In this document: in pieces, positions 29,421 through 38,824 of the stretch
Layout: the number at the start of each line of letters is the position of its first letter
How positions within the stretch are numbered: the stretch's first letter is position 1
Source of the DNA: JAFLCL01 sp964502175
Lineage (GTDB): Bacteria > Myxococcota_A > Polyangia > Polyangiales > Sandaracinaceae
Length of the DNA: 64,000 nucleotides
Assembly (NCBI GenBank): GCA_964502175.1
Contig: CAZCVE010000008.1
Coordinates: forward strand, 1 to 64,000
Direction of reading: 5' to 3'
Notes under the pieces: generated by a model
What the model was told of the DNA's origin: nothing
Seen by the model: only the letters and a program-made list of their open reading frames with translations
Database searches by the model: none
Program-made: the position numbers and the translations under genes

Positions 29421-29933
29421 TCAGCGCAGGTACGCGCTGATCCACTCGGGGGCGTCGGGGAGGCCGAGCCCGTCGCGCTCCGACTTCATGAGCTTGAGGA
29501 CGACCGTGCCCGATGTGCCGCCCGAGTCGAACGTCCGCTGCATCATCGCCACGAGGTTCGGCACGCCCTCGGGGATCTGCATGCTCTCGTGCGCGCCGAG
29601 CCGCGTGGTGACGCTGCCGCGGTAGCGCATCTCTCGGAGCTGCTCGGGCGTCGGAGGCTCGGCGTCCTCGTCGAAGAGGATGTGGAACGACGGCCCCGCG
29701 GTGCGATCGCGGTAGTAGTAGCCCACGCTCTTTCGCCCCTGCTGGTTGAGGCGCGCCCATCCCCACGCTGCGGGGATCGCGCCGGGGGCGGCGCTCGCCT
29801 GCGTCGCGGGCGTGGCGGGGATCAGTGGGCTGCCCTCGCGCGCGCCGCTGCCGCGCTGCGAGAGCATGACGGCCAGGGCGATCACGGCGCCCATCGCGCC
29901 GACGCCGATCACGAGGCCGACGAGGAGGATCAT
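29421..29933 (-). CDS. Hypothetical membrane-anchored protein
   Basis: 170 residues. One N-terminal TM (ILLVGLVIGVGAMGAVIALAVML) leads into a Ser/Ala/Pro linker and a small globular domain (about 60-170) rich in Trp/Tyr (WGWARLNQQGRKSVGYYYRDR). I do not recognise the domain. A GGAGG-like site precedes the ATG. It lies 7 nt downstream of the HIT gene and is likely co-transcribed. Confidence 0.7.
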   Translation of the reverse strand: MILLVGLVIGVGAMGAVIALAVMLSQRGSGAREGSPLIPATPATQASAAPGAIPAAWGWARLNQQGRKSVGYYYRDRTAGPSFHILFDEDAEPPTPEQLREMRYRGSVTTRLGAHESMQIPEGVPNLVAMMQRTFDSGGTSGTVVLKLMKSERDGLGLPDAPEWISAYLR

Positions 29934-29940
29934 CGGCGCC

Positions 29941-30357
29941 TCAACCGAGCGCCGCGCGGAGCGTGGCCGCGAGCGTCTTGCCCGCTTCGCCGTCGAGCTT
30001 GCCCGCGCGCCACGTGACGCCGAGCCCCTGACCGTCGTGCATCGGGATGATGTGGAAGTGCACGTGGAACACGGCCTGGTGAGCCTCGGCGCCGTTGTTC
30101 TGGAGCACGTTGTACGCGGTGGCGCCCGTCGCCTTCATCACCGCGCGCGCGATGCGCGGGAGCACGCGTCCGATCGCCGCAGACTGCTCGTCCGACAGCT
30201 CGTGGAGCTGGGCCTTCCGCTCTTTGGGGATCACGAGCGTGTGACCTGGAGAGAGCGGGAAGATGTCGAGGAACGCGAGCACGTGCTCGTCCTCGTAGAC
30301 GCGGTGACACGGGATCTCACCGTCGAGGATGCGATCGAAGATCGTGCGCTCGGTCAT
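29941..30357 (-). CDS. HIT family nucleotide hydrolase (HinT-like)
   Basis: 138 residues. The histidine triad is HVHFHIIP with H98, H100 and H102, preceded by TLVIPKERKAQLHEL and YNVLQNNGAEAHQAVFH, all typical of HinT-type purine-nucleoside phosphoramidases. It starts FDRILDGEIPCHRVYED, the usual HIT N-terminus. Cytoplasmic. It lies 15 nt downstream of the chlorite-dismutase-family gene. Confidence 0.93.
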   Translation of the reverse strand: MTERTIFDRILDGEIPCHRVYEDEHVLAFLDIFPLSPGHTLVIPKERKAQLHELSDEQSAAIGRVLPRIARAVMKATGATAYNVLQNNGAEAHQAVFHVHFHIIPMHDGQGLGVTWRAGKLDGEAGKTLAATLRAALG

Positions 30358-30372
30358 CGTGCTCCGACTCCT

Positions 30373-31140
30373 TCAGCCCGCGCAGCGCGCGACGACGCGA
30401 CCCACGAAGAACGGCCCCATCTGCGAGATGAACTCGGAGGTCTGCTTGGTGTGCCGCATCGACTGCACGATGTGGCTGAGCGGGTGGAGGTCCTTGCCGA
30501 TGAGGCCGATCACGAACTCGTTGTCCCGCGCGTCGAGGCCGTGGCACGCGAGGCGGACGTCGTGCGCGAGATCTTGGCGTCCGTAGGCCATGCCGATCGT
30601 GGCGTGCTCCTTGAGGATCATCCCTTGCTCGTGCTTCTCGAGCTTCTCGAACGCACCGTTCCTGCGCAGCGGGTACCAGACGTGCCAGTTCCACTCGGCG
30701 TTGAGGCAGTACTCGACGGGGCGACGCAGGAGCGCGTGCTCGAGATCGGGCTCGTGGCCGATCGAGTACGTGCGGCCGAGCATCGTGTACTCGCGGCGCT
30801 GCACGAGCTCGGGGCGATCGACGATCGGCAGCACGCGATCGACGAAGTGCGCTGGGTCTTCGGCCCACGTGAGCAGCGCAATGCCCATCGGCGCGCTGAG
30901 CTCTTGATAGAGCACCGACGGGATCTTCTGCTCGTTGAGGTGCCCCGCGACCGCGTCGACCGTGGCGCGCGTCGTCCCGTGCACGACGTCGAACGCCATG
31001 AGCTGGAAGAACGTTCGTCGGTCGAGGACCTGGCGCTCGCCTTCCTTCTTGCCGCCCCACTCGCGGACGTCGATCTCGGGGAGGCCCGGCTGCGTCGGGG
31101 GGCCTCCGGGCTGCGCGGCGGGCTGCGTGGGTTCCGTCAT
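30373..31140 (-). CDS. Chlorite-dismutase/HemQ-family heme protein
   Basis: 255 residues from the ATG at 31138-31140, after trimming 12 residues of frame extension. The first 35 residues are Pro/Gln/Gly-rich. The body has the alpha-beta barrel family features WYPLRRNGAFEKLE, ILKEHATIGMAYG (His as candidate proximal heme ligand) and GLDARDNEFVIGLIGKDLHPLSHIVQSMR. HemQ members convert coproheme III to heme b using peroxide. The assignment to HemQ versus another Cld-family heme protein is uncertain, because the lineage could also use the protoporphyrin route. It precedes the HIT gene in one operon. Confidence 0.75.
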   Translation of the reverse strand: MTEPTQPAAQPGGPPTQPGLPEIDVREWGGKKEGERQVLDRRTFFQLMAFDVVHGTTRATVDAVAGHLNEQKIPSVLYQELSAPMGIALLTWAEDPAHFVDRVLPIVDRPELVQRREYTMLGRTYSIGHEPDLEHALLRRPVEYCLNAEWNWHVWYPLRRNGAFEKLEKHEQGMILKEHATIGMAYGRQDLAHDVRLACHGLDARDNEFVIGLIGKDLHPLSHIVQSMRHTKQTSEFISQMGPFFVGRVVARCAG

Positions 31141-31207
31141 GCGCGCGAGCGTCCCCGCAACGCCCGTCGATCGCAAGACGAGTCGTGACGAGCGCGAGAA
31201 CCCAGCG

Positions 31208-32530
31208 TCAGTACGGGTTGTCGCTGACGAAGCCGGCGCCGGCCATGGTCGTCGTCATGCTCGTGGAGTCCGTCCGACGGATCGTCGTGGCCGGACGCCG
31301 ATGCTCGCTCGAGGCCTGCGTCGCCGCGGCCGCGCTCGCGCGTGCATGACGCGCTTCACGCGCCTCGCGCTCGCGACGCGCTGCACGGTCTGCGGCTCGG
31401 TCGGTCTGCGGTGCGATGGCGACGGCGGGTGGAGGCGTGACCGCCGGCGGAGGCGCGACGACGGGCGGGGCGACGACGACGGCGGGCGGAGGCTCGGTCG
31501 CGGCGACGACCGGAGGCGCGGCGACGACCGGAGGTGTGACGACGGGAGGTGTGACGACGACCGGCGGCGGCGTGGCAGCCACGGCCGCGGGGACCGGAGG
31601 CGTCGTCGGGCGCGAGGCAACGGGCGCCGTCGCGACAGGCGGCGTGCTCGTGACCGCGGGGGTGCCCGACATCGTGAGCCAGTAGAGACCACCACCGCCG
31701 ACCACCACGAGCAGCGCTGCGGCGGCCGCCCAGAACATCGGGCCGCCCGCGCTCTTCATCGGAGGCGAGTCGTCCATCGCGTACGACGGCGTGGCGGGCT
31801 CGGGGAAGGGCACCAGGTTGAGCGGCTTCTCGGCCTTGCGCGGCGCGACCGATGCTTGCGCGACCGACGCCTGCGCGGCGGGCGGCTGGCTCGGCTGGGT
31901 GAAGACGGGAGCCGCTTGCTGAGCCAGCTGCTGAGCTGGTGCCAGCTGCTGAACTGGTGCCAGCTGCTGAACTGGTGCCAGCTGCTGAACTGGTGCCAGC
32001 TGCTGAACTGGTGCCTGCTGCTGAATTGGCGCCGCCTGCACTGCTGCAGGGATCGCCTGCGCTGCTGCAGGCATCGCCTGCGCGGCCTGCACGACCGCTG
32101 CGGCCGGAGCCGTGACCGGCGACGCCGGCGAGATCATCAGCGTGGCCTTCGAGAGCGGGACGTCGCTCGTGGCCGCGAGCGGGGTTCCGAGAGGTCCCGT
32201 CTCTTGAGCGACCGGTCCTGCGGCGGCGAGCGCGGCCTCGACGGCGGCGCGCGGCACGTCGTCGAGCGTTCGATCGGCGGCGGCGTTGGCCGCATCTCGA
32301 GCGGCCTGCATCGCGTGCAGCGTCGCCCCGTCGACGGTCGTGTTGCCCCAGCCTTCTTCGGCTGCGGCGACTGGCTTCTCCGGCTCGGTGGGCGCTGCTG
32401 GAGCCGCAGCCGGATGCGCCTCCGCATCGCCTGCGGCCATCAGCTCCCACAGCGCGAAGACCTTCGAGGCCTCGTTGTCGAGGCGGTCGAAGTCCACTTC
32501 GGGCGACGGTTCGGTCTCGGGCGCGCTCAT
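31208..32530 (-). CDS. Ala/Pro-rich single-pass membrane protein with QQLAPV repeats
   Basis: 440 residues. The N-terminal acidic segment (about 1-30, VDFDRLDNEASKVFALWELM) is followed by an Ala-rich low-complexity cytoplasmic part containing five QQLAPV repeats. One TM (FWAAAAALLVVVGGGGLYWL, about 268-287) comes next, and an extracytoplasmic Pro/Val/Ala tail (PPVVVTPPVVTPP..) ends in a basic stretch. No catalytic domain is apparent. The layout resembles cytoplasm-to-periplasm connectors of bacterial signalling or motility complexes, but this is only a similarity of architecture. Confidence 0.7.
   Translation of the reverse strand: MSAPETEPSPEVDFDRLDNEASKVFALWELMAAGDAEAHPAAAPAAPTEPEKPVAAAEEGWGNTTVDGATLHAMQAARDAANAAADRTLDDVPRAAVEAALAAAGPVAQETGPLGTPLAATSDVPLSKATLMISPASPVTAPAAAVVQAAQAMPAAAQAIPAAVQAAPIQQQAPVQQLAPVQQLAPVQQLAPVQQLAPAQQLAQQAAPVFTQPSQPPAAQASVAQASVAPRKAEKPLNLVPFPEPATPSYAMDDSPPMKSAGGPMFWAAAAALLVVVGGGGLYWLTMSGTPAVTSTPPVATAPVASRPTTPPVPAAVAATPPPVVVTPPVVTPPVVAAPPVVAATEPPPAVVVAPPVVAPPPAVTPPPAVAIAPQTDRAADRAARREREAREARHARASAAAATQASSEHRRPATTIRRTDSTSMTTTMAGAGFVSDNPY
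31933..32022. repeat. 18-bp tandem repeat, 5 copies
   Basis: GAACTGGTGCCAGCTGCT and variants occur five times in register: 31933-31950 (one change), three exact copies to 32004, and 32005-32022 (one change). On the minus strand each copy encodes QQLAPV or a close variant, so length polymorphism would be frame-neutral. Confidence 0.92.
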
Positions 32531-32620
32531 GTCACCGCTCCTCTGAGCTCGGGGGGCGAAAGACGGAAACTACCACGCGGAACGACCCGACGGACGCGCT
32601 CGAGCTTGGTTCCGGCGCCT

Positions 32621-33079
32621 TCAACGATCGCCGCTGTAGATCTGCGCGAGGCGGTCGTCCCACTCGTCGGCGACGCTGGCCATCGTGTGGAGGAGGTCTT
32701 CGAACTCTTCGTAGTCGAGGCCCGACAAGCGACGGAGCGCCCGCAGGTAGACAGCATCCTTGTCCTTGTCGATGGCGAACGACGCGTCGCTCGTGACGAG
32801 GAAGTTGAGCTCGAGGAGGCGCCTGTAGAGAGGCTCACGTCCCTCGCGCGGCACGACCATGATGCGCGACAGGAACAGCAGGATGCCGTGCTCGGCGAGC
32901 ACGTTGATCCCCACCGTCGCCGAGCCGCGTCGCACGTCGGTGTAGCCATCGCCGTCGAGCGGATCGAGCTCCACCGAGACCGACGAACCAAAGCGGGAGA
33001 TGTAGTCGTTGACCATCTCGATCGCGTCGCGATAGACCCGTCCGCTCTGGCGGTCTTGATAGATCGGCTGCTCGCTCAC
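32621..33079 (-). CDS. YbjN/CesT-like small protein
   Basis: 152 residues from GTG. The fold pattern (SVSVELDPLDGDGYTDVRRGSATVGINVL.. REPLYRRLLELNFLVTSDASFAID.. VYLRALRRLSGLDYEEFEDLLHTM) matches the YbjN and type III secretion chaperone-like family, whose members are small acidic dimeric proteins. A partner cannot be named from context; the next gene downstream is the repeat-rich membrane protein. It is divergent from the amidase gene. Confidence 0.75.
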   Translation of the reverse strand: MSEQPIYQDRQSGRVYRDAIEMVNDYISRFGSSVSVELDPLDGDGYTDVRRGSATVGINVLAEHGILLFLSRIMVVPREGREPLYRRLLELNFLVTSDASFAIDKDKDAVYLRALRRLSGLDYEEFEDLLHTMASVADEWDDRLAQIYSGDR

Positions 33080-33165
33080 GGGCGCTCCTCGGCAGAACTG
33101 TGTAGGGGAGGAAGAGTGTGTTGCTACGAACCACTCGCGCCGCGGGGCGCGATGACGACCGCGCG

Positions 33166-35004
33166 ATGGTAGGCGTCAGCCCGACGAAGGGTCAACGCGA
33201 TCGCGAGCTCGAGCGAACGTCGCCTCGCGGGACGAGGTCTCGGGTCGTCGTCTGCGCTTTCGTCGTCGCGCTCGCGCTGCCCTCCTGCGACATGTCTCCC
33301 TGGACCAGCCCGCCGGCGACGACCGCGCCGCCGACGAGCGCGGCCGATCCGCTCGCAGAGTGTCCGCGCGAGCTCGACCCGCGAGACGCGCCGCTCGATC
33401 GCGTCGCGCGGTGTGAGGAGGAGCTCACGCGCGCAGCCCAACGCCTCGAGGGCACCGCAGACGCCGTGGCTCACGCGCTCCGCGCTTCCGAGCTCGCGAG
33501 GGCGCGCGCCGTGCGCGAGCAGGACGACGCGGCGCTCGATCGGTCGCGCGCTCTCTTGGTGCTCGCCTCGCGACGCCGAACGGTGGAGGGCGCGTGTGAG
33601 GCCGCCATCGCGCTGGCCGAGCTCGAGGCGCGCGATCGCGCGAACCTCGCGGCGGCCTACATCGAAGCGCACCGCACCGTGCGCCGCTTCGACGATGGCG
33701 CACACGCAGACTGCGTGGAGCGGGCGCGCACGATCCTCGCGACGCTCACGGCGTTTCGTCCGCCGGCCGCGACGCTCGCGGCCGTCGACGCCGATCCCGA
33801 CGGCGACGACCCGTCCATCGGACTGACCGGCAGCGACGCGACGGGCGCGACCGAAGCGACGACGGATCCTTTCGCGGCATGGGCGAGCGCGCAGCCGGCC
33901 GCCGCGTCCGCTTCGTTGACGTCGATCAGCGTCTTCGGCAGCGAGGCCGTCGCGGGTCGCGTTCCCCGCGCAGCGCGTACCGCCGCGCGTCCTTCCTCGG
34001 CGCGCGTCGTCCTGTCGATCTCGGATCTCGTGCGCTTCGAGTCGAGCGAGATCGCGGCCGACGGCGAGCTCCCGCGGCGCTTCGCGATCCTCCTCCCCGC
34101 CACCTCGATGGGCGCCGAGGTCGCGAGCGCCGCTCCAGTGGGATCGGGGGGCCTCCTCCGCGTTCGCGCGAGCGCCGACGGGCCGGGGACGCGCGTGACG
34201 CTCGATCTCGAGGGCGATGCGGTGCCCGTGCTCTTCGTGCTGCCCGAGCCGTTCCGCGTGATCATCGACGTTCGCTCCGCGGGCGCCGCGGCCGACGCGG
34301 TCGCTCCGAGCGGCCCGCGCACGCTCGACCTGCTCGTGCTCGATCCGGGCCACGGCGGTGACGACTTCGGCGCGCGCGCGTTCGGCCTCGAGGAGCAGGA
34401 CATCACGCTCGATCTCGCGACGCGCGTGAGGGACATCCTCCGCGCGCGACTCCCGAGCACGCGCGTCGTCCTCACGCGCGAAGAGAACCGGTTCGTATCG
34501 CTCGAGCAACGGACCGCGATGGCGAACGCAGTGGGCGCCGATGTCTTCGTCTCGATCCACCTCAACGCTGCGTGGGAAGACGTCATCCACGGAGGCGTGA
34601 CGACGTTCGTCCTCGACACGACCGATGATCGACAGGCCGTCCGCCTCGCCGCGCGTGAGAACGGAACCTCGGAGACGGAAGTGGGCGCGCTCTCGCGCAT
34701 CCTCGCGGGCATCCACCGCGACGAGCAGAGCGATGGCTCACGCGCGCTCGCCGAGCAGATCCATCGGGCGACGCTGAGCGGAGGACGACGCGTGCTCCCG
34801 CGTCTCTACGACCGCGGCGTGCGGAGCGCGATGTTCCACGTCCTCGTCGGCGCGGCGATGCCGGCCGTGCTCGTCGAGGCCTCGTTCATGACGCGTCGCG
34901 AAGAGGCCGACGCGCTGCGCACCGAGGGCTACAGGCAGTCCCTCGCGGAGGGGATCGCCGACGGCATCGTCGCCTACGCGCGAGGAGACGCGCCTACACC
35001 GTGA
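33166..35004 (+). CDS. N-acetylmuramoyl-L-alanine amidase with AMIN domain (AmiC-like)
   Basis: 612 residues from the ATG at 33166; a GTG at 33118 would add 16. A basic N-terminus leads to a hydrophobic VVVCAFVVALALPSC, a probable lipoprotein signal. An Ala/Glu-rich helical region (about 60-200) precedes an AMIN domain (about 275-375, SARVVLSISDLVRFES..) and an amidase_3 domain (about 387-605). The zinc ligands are visible as LDPGHGG (H396), GLEEQD (E409 or E410) and SIHLNA (H465), with the catalytic Glu in VLVEASF (E571). It cleaves the stem peptide from muramic acid in septal peptidoglycan. Its stop overlaps glnD by 4 nt. Confidence 0.92.
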   Translation: MVGVSPTKGQRDRELERTSPRGTRSRVVVCAFVVALALPSCDMSPWTSPPATTAPPTSAADPLAECPRELDPRDAPLDRVARCEEELTRAAQRLEGTADAVAHALRASELARARAVREQDDAALDRSRALLVLASRRRTVEGACEAAIALAELEARDRANLAAAYIEAHRTVRRFDDGAHADCVERARTILATLTAFRPPAATLAAVDADPDGDDPSIGLTGSDATGATEATTDPFAAWASAQPAAASASLTSISVFGSEAVAGRVPRAARTAARPSSARVVLSISDLVRFESSEIAADGELPRRFAILLPATSMGAEVASAAPVGSGGLLRVRASADGPGTRVTLDLEGDAVPVLFVLPEPFRVIIDVRSAGAAADAVAPSGPRTLDLLVLDPGHGGDDFGARAFGLEEQDITLDLATRVRDILRARLPSTRVVLTREENRFVSLEQRTAMANAVGADVFVSIHLNAAWEDVIHGGVTTFVLDTTDDRQAVRLAARENGTSETEVGALSRILAGIHRDEQSDGSRALAEQIHRATLSGGRRVLPRLYDRGVRSAMFHVLVGAAMPAVLVEASFMTRREEADALRTEGYRQSLAEGIADGIVAYARGDAPTP

Positions 35005-37706
35005 GCGCCGTACGCGATGCCTGGGCCGAGATCCGCGAGGGCTTGGTCCGCTCATCGAAGGAGCACATGGCCCGTCACCGTGCGGGCCTCGTGTCGCGTC
35101 TCGCGTCGCTCCCCGGGAATGGTCTCTCCGTCGCTCGAGAGCACGCGCGCGCCATGGAAGGCCTCCTCGACACCGTCTTCGCTGCGGCGATCGCGAGCGG
35201 CCGACCGAGCGCTCGGGTCGCGCTCGTCGCGACGGGCGGGCTCGGTCGCCGCGAGCTCGGTCTCTTCAGCGATCTCGACGTGATCGTCCTCGCCGATGAT
35301 CCACGCGTGGCGAGCGTGCTGACGCTGGCCGAGCGCTTCTTCCAGCTGCTCTGGGATCTCGGCCTCGACGTGGGCCACGCCGTGCGCGGCGTGGAGGAGA
35401 CGGTCGCGCTCGCCGCGACGGATGTGCGGACGGCGACGATGCTGCTCGATCGACGACACCTCGCCGGAGATCGCGCGCTCGTCGCCGAGCTCGACGAGGC
35501 GTTCACGCGCGCGTGGCCTGCGCTGACCGGGCCGACCCTCACGGCGCTCGCGACGGAGCGCGAGGCCCGACACCATCGCTACGGCGACTCGCCGTTCCTC
35601 CTCGAGCCCGAGCTCAAGCACGGCTGCGGCGGACTCCGCGATCTCGACGTCGTGCGCTGGTCGATGGCGGTCGGATCACGCCCGCCGACCCTCGAGGACG
35701 CAGTGGGTCAGCGTGTCCTCGTACAGCACGAGGCCGACGAGATCGCCTCCGCGCGCGCGTTCGTGTGGGACGTGCGCCAGCGTCTCCACGCGCGCGCTGG
35801 GCGTCGACAAGACCGCCTGACGTTCGAGGATCAAGAAGAGATCGCGACGGCGCTCGGGGAGCGCGACGAGCCGGGGATGCTCGGCGTCGAGCGCTTCATG
35901 CAGCGCTACTACCGAGCCGCGCGCGCCGGCGAGCAGGCCTCCGATCGCGCCCTCGCGAGAGCGCGCGCGAGCGCGGGTGTGGTGGACGCGCTCAGCGAGA
36001 CCTCGGTGCGAGCGTCACGAGAGCTCGCGCACGAGCCGGACGTGGTGCTCCTCGAGGGACGGCTCGGGTTCTCCGCGCGAGCGCTCGCCGAGGTCGGCCT
36101 CGCGGCCGATCGGGCGCTGCCGCTCCGCTTCTATCGACTCGTCGAGAGCCTCGCGATCGCGCCCGATCCGCTGGCCCGAGAAGCCATCGCGCGCGCCATG
36201 CGTCACGACGACGCTCGGGCTGCGCTGCGATCGAGCGGCGCGTCGGGCGAGGCGTTGCTCGAGATGCTCGCGTGGATCGGAGACGTCCCGGTGAAGCGCG
36301 GATCGATCCTCGCGGAGCTCCACGACGTGGGCGTCTTGCTCGCGATGATCCCCGAGTTCGAGCCCGTCACCGGCCGCGTGCAGCACGACGTCTATCACGT
36401 GTACACGGTGGACGTTCACTCGATCGCGGCCGTCGATCGGCTGCGCGTGCTCCTCCGCGGCGAGCTCGCAGAGGAGCTGCCCGTCGCCACGCGCGTCACG
36501 ACGGAAGTGACCGATCGCCGCCGTCTCGCGCTCGCCGTTCTCTTGCACGACGTGGGCAAAGGACGCGGCAGGGATCACTCGATCCACGGCGCGGAGCTCG
36601 CGGTCCCGATCTGCGAGCGGCTCGGCCTCGACGTCGCGGACACGGAGCACGTGCGCTGGCTCGTGCGCGAGCACCTCCGTCTCTACCACTGGGCCACGCG
36701 GCGCGACACGAGCGACCCCGACACGCTGACGGAGATCGCCCGCGCCATCGGGTCCATCGATCGTCTGCGCGACCTCTACCTGCTCACGCTCGTCGACCTC
36801 GCGACCACGAACCCCAAGGCGCTCACTCCCTGGAAGGCGCGCCTCTTCGACGACCTCTACCTCGATCTCGCGCGCGTCCTCGAGGGCGACGCGGTGCCGA
36901 GCCAGACGCACCGCCTCCTCGCCGAGCTCGAGTCGCGTGGGGCAGAGGCCGCGCTGGCGCTGCTCACGACGCTGCCCGATCGCTACGCGCTCGGCGTCGA
37001 CGTCGAGACGGTGGTGGCGCACGCCGCGGTGGTGGAGGCGCGCGGAGACCGCGCCGTACACGCAGCGCAGCGACCGAGCTTCTTGCCCGAGATCGCCGAG
37101 CTCGTCGTCGTCGCCGACGATCGACCGGGTCTGCTCGCGGACATCGCGGCGGTGCTCGCGGCGCACCGCCTCACGATCACCGCCGCGAACATCCACACGC
37201 GCCTGCGGCCCGATGGGCGCGCCGAAGCCCTCGACGTGTTCGTCGTGCGTAGCAGCGCGCTGGGTGCCGAGGGCCCCCCGGTGGACGTCGCGAAGCTCGC
37301 AGGGATCGAGCGCGACCTCGACCGCGTCATGGCGGGGACGATCGACGGGCACGCGCTCCTCGCCGCGCGCCCGATCCCGCCCGCGTGGGCCAGGCGACGC
37401 AGCCCCGAGGTGCGCACCGAGATCGTGATCGACAACGCGGCATCGCCGCACTTCACCGTGCTCGACGTCTTCACGCGCGACCGCGAGGGTCTGCTGCACG
37501 CGATCGCGCGCACGCTCCACGTGCTCGGGCTGTCGATCGTCCTGGCGAAGGTCTCGACCGAAGGCGAGCGCGTGACCGACGCGTTCTACGTGTCCGAGTC
37601 CGACGGCAGGAAGTTCGACGCGAGCGGTCGCGTGGCCGAGGTGCGCGAGGCCGTGCGTGAGGCCATCGATGCCCTCGTCGGTCCCGAGCGTCGAACCTCG
37701 GCGTGA
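35001..37706 (+). CDS. glnD: Bifunctional PII uridylyltransferase/uridylyl-removing enzyme
   Basis: 901 residues, full length for GlnD. The nucleotidyltransferase site is GGLGRRELGLFSDLDVIVL (G79-L97, metal Asp91 and Asp93). A GlnD/PII-UTase helical domain follows, then an HD hydrolase domain with HDVGKGRGRDHSIHG near 516 and two ACT domains (about 700-790, ELVVVADDRPGLLADIAAVL; about 820-895, VLDVFTRDREGLLHAIARTL) that sense glutamine. It modifies the PII protein according to nitrogen status. GTG start overlapping the amidase stop (GTGA). No glnB or amtB is nearby. Confidence 0.95.
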   Translation: MSAVRDAWAEIREGLVRSSKEHMARHRAGLVSRLASLPGNGLSVAREHARAMEGLLDTVFAAAIASGRPSARVALVATGGLGRRELGLFSDLDVIVLADDPRVASVLTLAERFFQLLWDLGLDVGHAVRGVEETVALAATDVRTATMLLDRRHLAGDRALVAELDEAFTRAWPALTGPTLTALATEREARHHRYGDSPFLLEPELKHGCGGLRDLDVVRWSMAVGSRPPTLEDAVGQRVLVQHEADEIASARAFVWDVRQRLHARAGRRQDRLTFEDQEEIATALGERDEPGMLGVERFMQRYYRAARAGEQASDRALARARASAGVVDALSETSVRASRELAHEPDVVLLEGRLGFSARALAEVGLAADRALPLRFYRLVESLAIAPDPLAREAIARAMRHDDARAALRSSGASGEALLEMLAWIGDVPVKRGSILAELHDVGVLLAMIPEFEPVTGRVQHDVYHVYTVDVHSIAAVDRLRVLLRGELAEELPVATRVTTEVTDRRRLALAVLLHDVGKGRGRDHSIHGAELAVPICERLGLDVADTEHVRWLVREHLRLYHWATRRDTSDPDTLTEIARAIGSIDRLRDLYLLTLVDLATTNPKALTPWKARLFDDLYLDLARVLEGDAVPSQTHRLLAELESRGAEAALALLTTLPDRYALGVDVETVVAHAAVVEARGDRAVHAAQRPSFLPEIAELVVVADDRPGLLADIAAVLAAHRLTITAANIHTRLRPDGRAEALDVFVVRSSALGAEGPPVDVAKLAGIERDLDRVMAGTIDGHALLAARPIPPAWARRRSPEVRTEIVIDNAASPHFTVLDVFTRDREGLLHAIARTLHVLGLSIVLAKVSTEGERVTDAFYVSESDGRKFDASGRVAEVREAVREAIDALVGPERRTSA

Positions 37707-37755
37707 CGTCGGCTGAGCGAGAACAGATTCGACGTTGACGAGATCCGTCGCGCGG

Positions 37756-38823
37756 ATGGAACGTCTGCACGTGATCGTGACTACATCCTCGCGCGCGCTC
37801 GGCCTCGGCTTCCTCCTCGCCCTGTCGGCTCCGGCCTGCGGCCCCGGCGCGCGACAAGGCTCTCTCGCGGGCGAATCGCGCGAGGGCGGCGGTGAAGCGC
37901 AGAGCGGCGACGAGCTCACGTTCCCCGACGAAGCCGAGGCGCGCGCGGCGCCGCCGGCGACCGAAGACGTCCTCGCGGCCGAGCAGATGATGGCCGAAGG
38001 ACGCCCTCGCGAGGCGGAGCAACGCCTCGAGGTCATCGTGCGCGAGACGCCGAACGACATGCGCGCACACCTCGATCTCGGCCTCTCGCGTGAGCTGCAG
38101 GACGATCTCGAGGGAGCCGAGGCTGCCTACCGCGCGGGTCTGCGGGTGGACGCGGAGTTCTCGGAGATCCTGAACAACCTGGGCGCGCTGATGCGCGACA
38201 CCGATCGCGTCGCGGACGCGGTGACGATGCTCGAGGAAGCAGTGCGCGTGCGTCCGGCGTTCGCCTCCGCGCACCTCAACCTCGGCCTCGCCCTCGAAGA
38301 CTCGGGCGACGACGAGGGCGCCGAGCGCGCGTACCGCAACGTCATCCGTCTGTCGCCGCGCGAGCCCACGAGCCGCACGAGCCTCGGCCTCTTGCTCCTT
38401 CGCTCGAACCGTCGCGACCAGGCGCTGATCGAGCTGCGCCGCGCCGCTCCGCTCGCGGAGAGCCGCGCGGACCTCGCGGCGATCGGCGCGGGTCTTCGTC
38501 GCGCCGGTGACCCCGCGATGGCGATGCGCGTGCTCGCGCAGGCGATCGAGGCCGACGAGGAGCCCGCGCAGCCCGGTCTCCGCGCCGAGCACGCGCTCGC
38601 GGAGTTCGCGACGGGCCAGCGCGCGCAGGCCGAGCAGCACCTGCGCGAGCTCGCGGCCACCTATCCGCCGGCCCACTACCTCCTCGGCAACGTGCTCGCG
38701 GCGCGCGAGGCGTGGGCCGACGCGGCGCGCGAGTACGAGGCCTACCTCCGCAGCGAGCCGCGCGGCGAAGACGCCGAGCAGGCGCGCGGCCGGCTCGCGT
38801 TCGTCCGCTCACGCGCTCACTGA
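37756..38823 (+). CDS. TPR-repeat lipoprotein
   Basis: 355 residues from the ATG at 37756 (an upstream in-frame TTG at 37735 is less likely). Signal and lipobox LGLGFLLALSAPACGPG. An acidic linker follows, and then at least five to six TPR units (e.g. AHLDLGLSRELQDDLEGAEAAYR, ILNNLGALMRDTDRVADAVTMLEEA, AHLNLGLALEDSGDDEGAERAYR) covering most of residues 85-345. It probably scaffolds envelope complexes in the manner of NlpI or PilF-type lipoproteins. It converges with rlmE with 1 nt between the stops. Confidence 0.82.
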   Translation: MERLHVIVTTSSRALGLGFLLALSAPACGPGARQGSLAGESREGGGEAQSGDELTFPDEAEARAAPPATEDVLAAEQMMAEGRPREAEQRLEVIVRETPNDMRAHLDLGLSRELQDDLEGAEAAYRAGLRVDAEFSEILNNLGALMRDTDRVADAVTMLEEAVRVRPAFASAHLNLGLALEDSGDDEGAERAYRNVIRLSPREPTSRTSLGLLLLRSNRRDQALIELRRAAPLAESRADLAAIGAGLRRAGDPAMAMRVLAQAIEADEEPAQPGLRAEHALAEFATGQRAQAEQHLRELAATYPPAHYLLGNVLAAREAWADAAREYEAYLRSEPRGEDAEQARGRLAFVRSRAH

Positions 38824-38824
38824 C

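Noticed and set aside
30373..31140. Assignment as a true chlorite dismutase
   Set aside because: Family motifs fit but no perchlorate genes are near, and the HemQ subgroup is at least as likely. Only the family is claimed.
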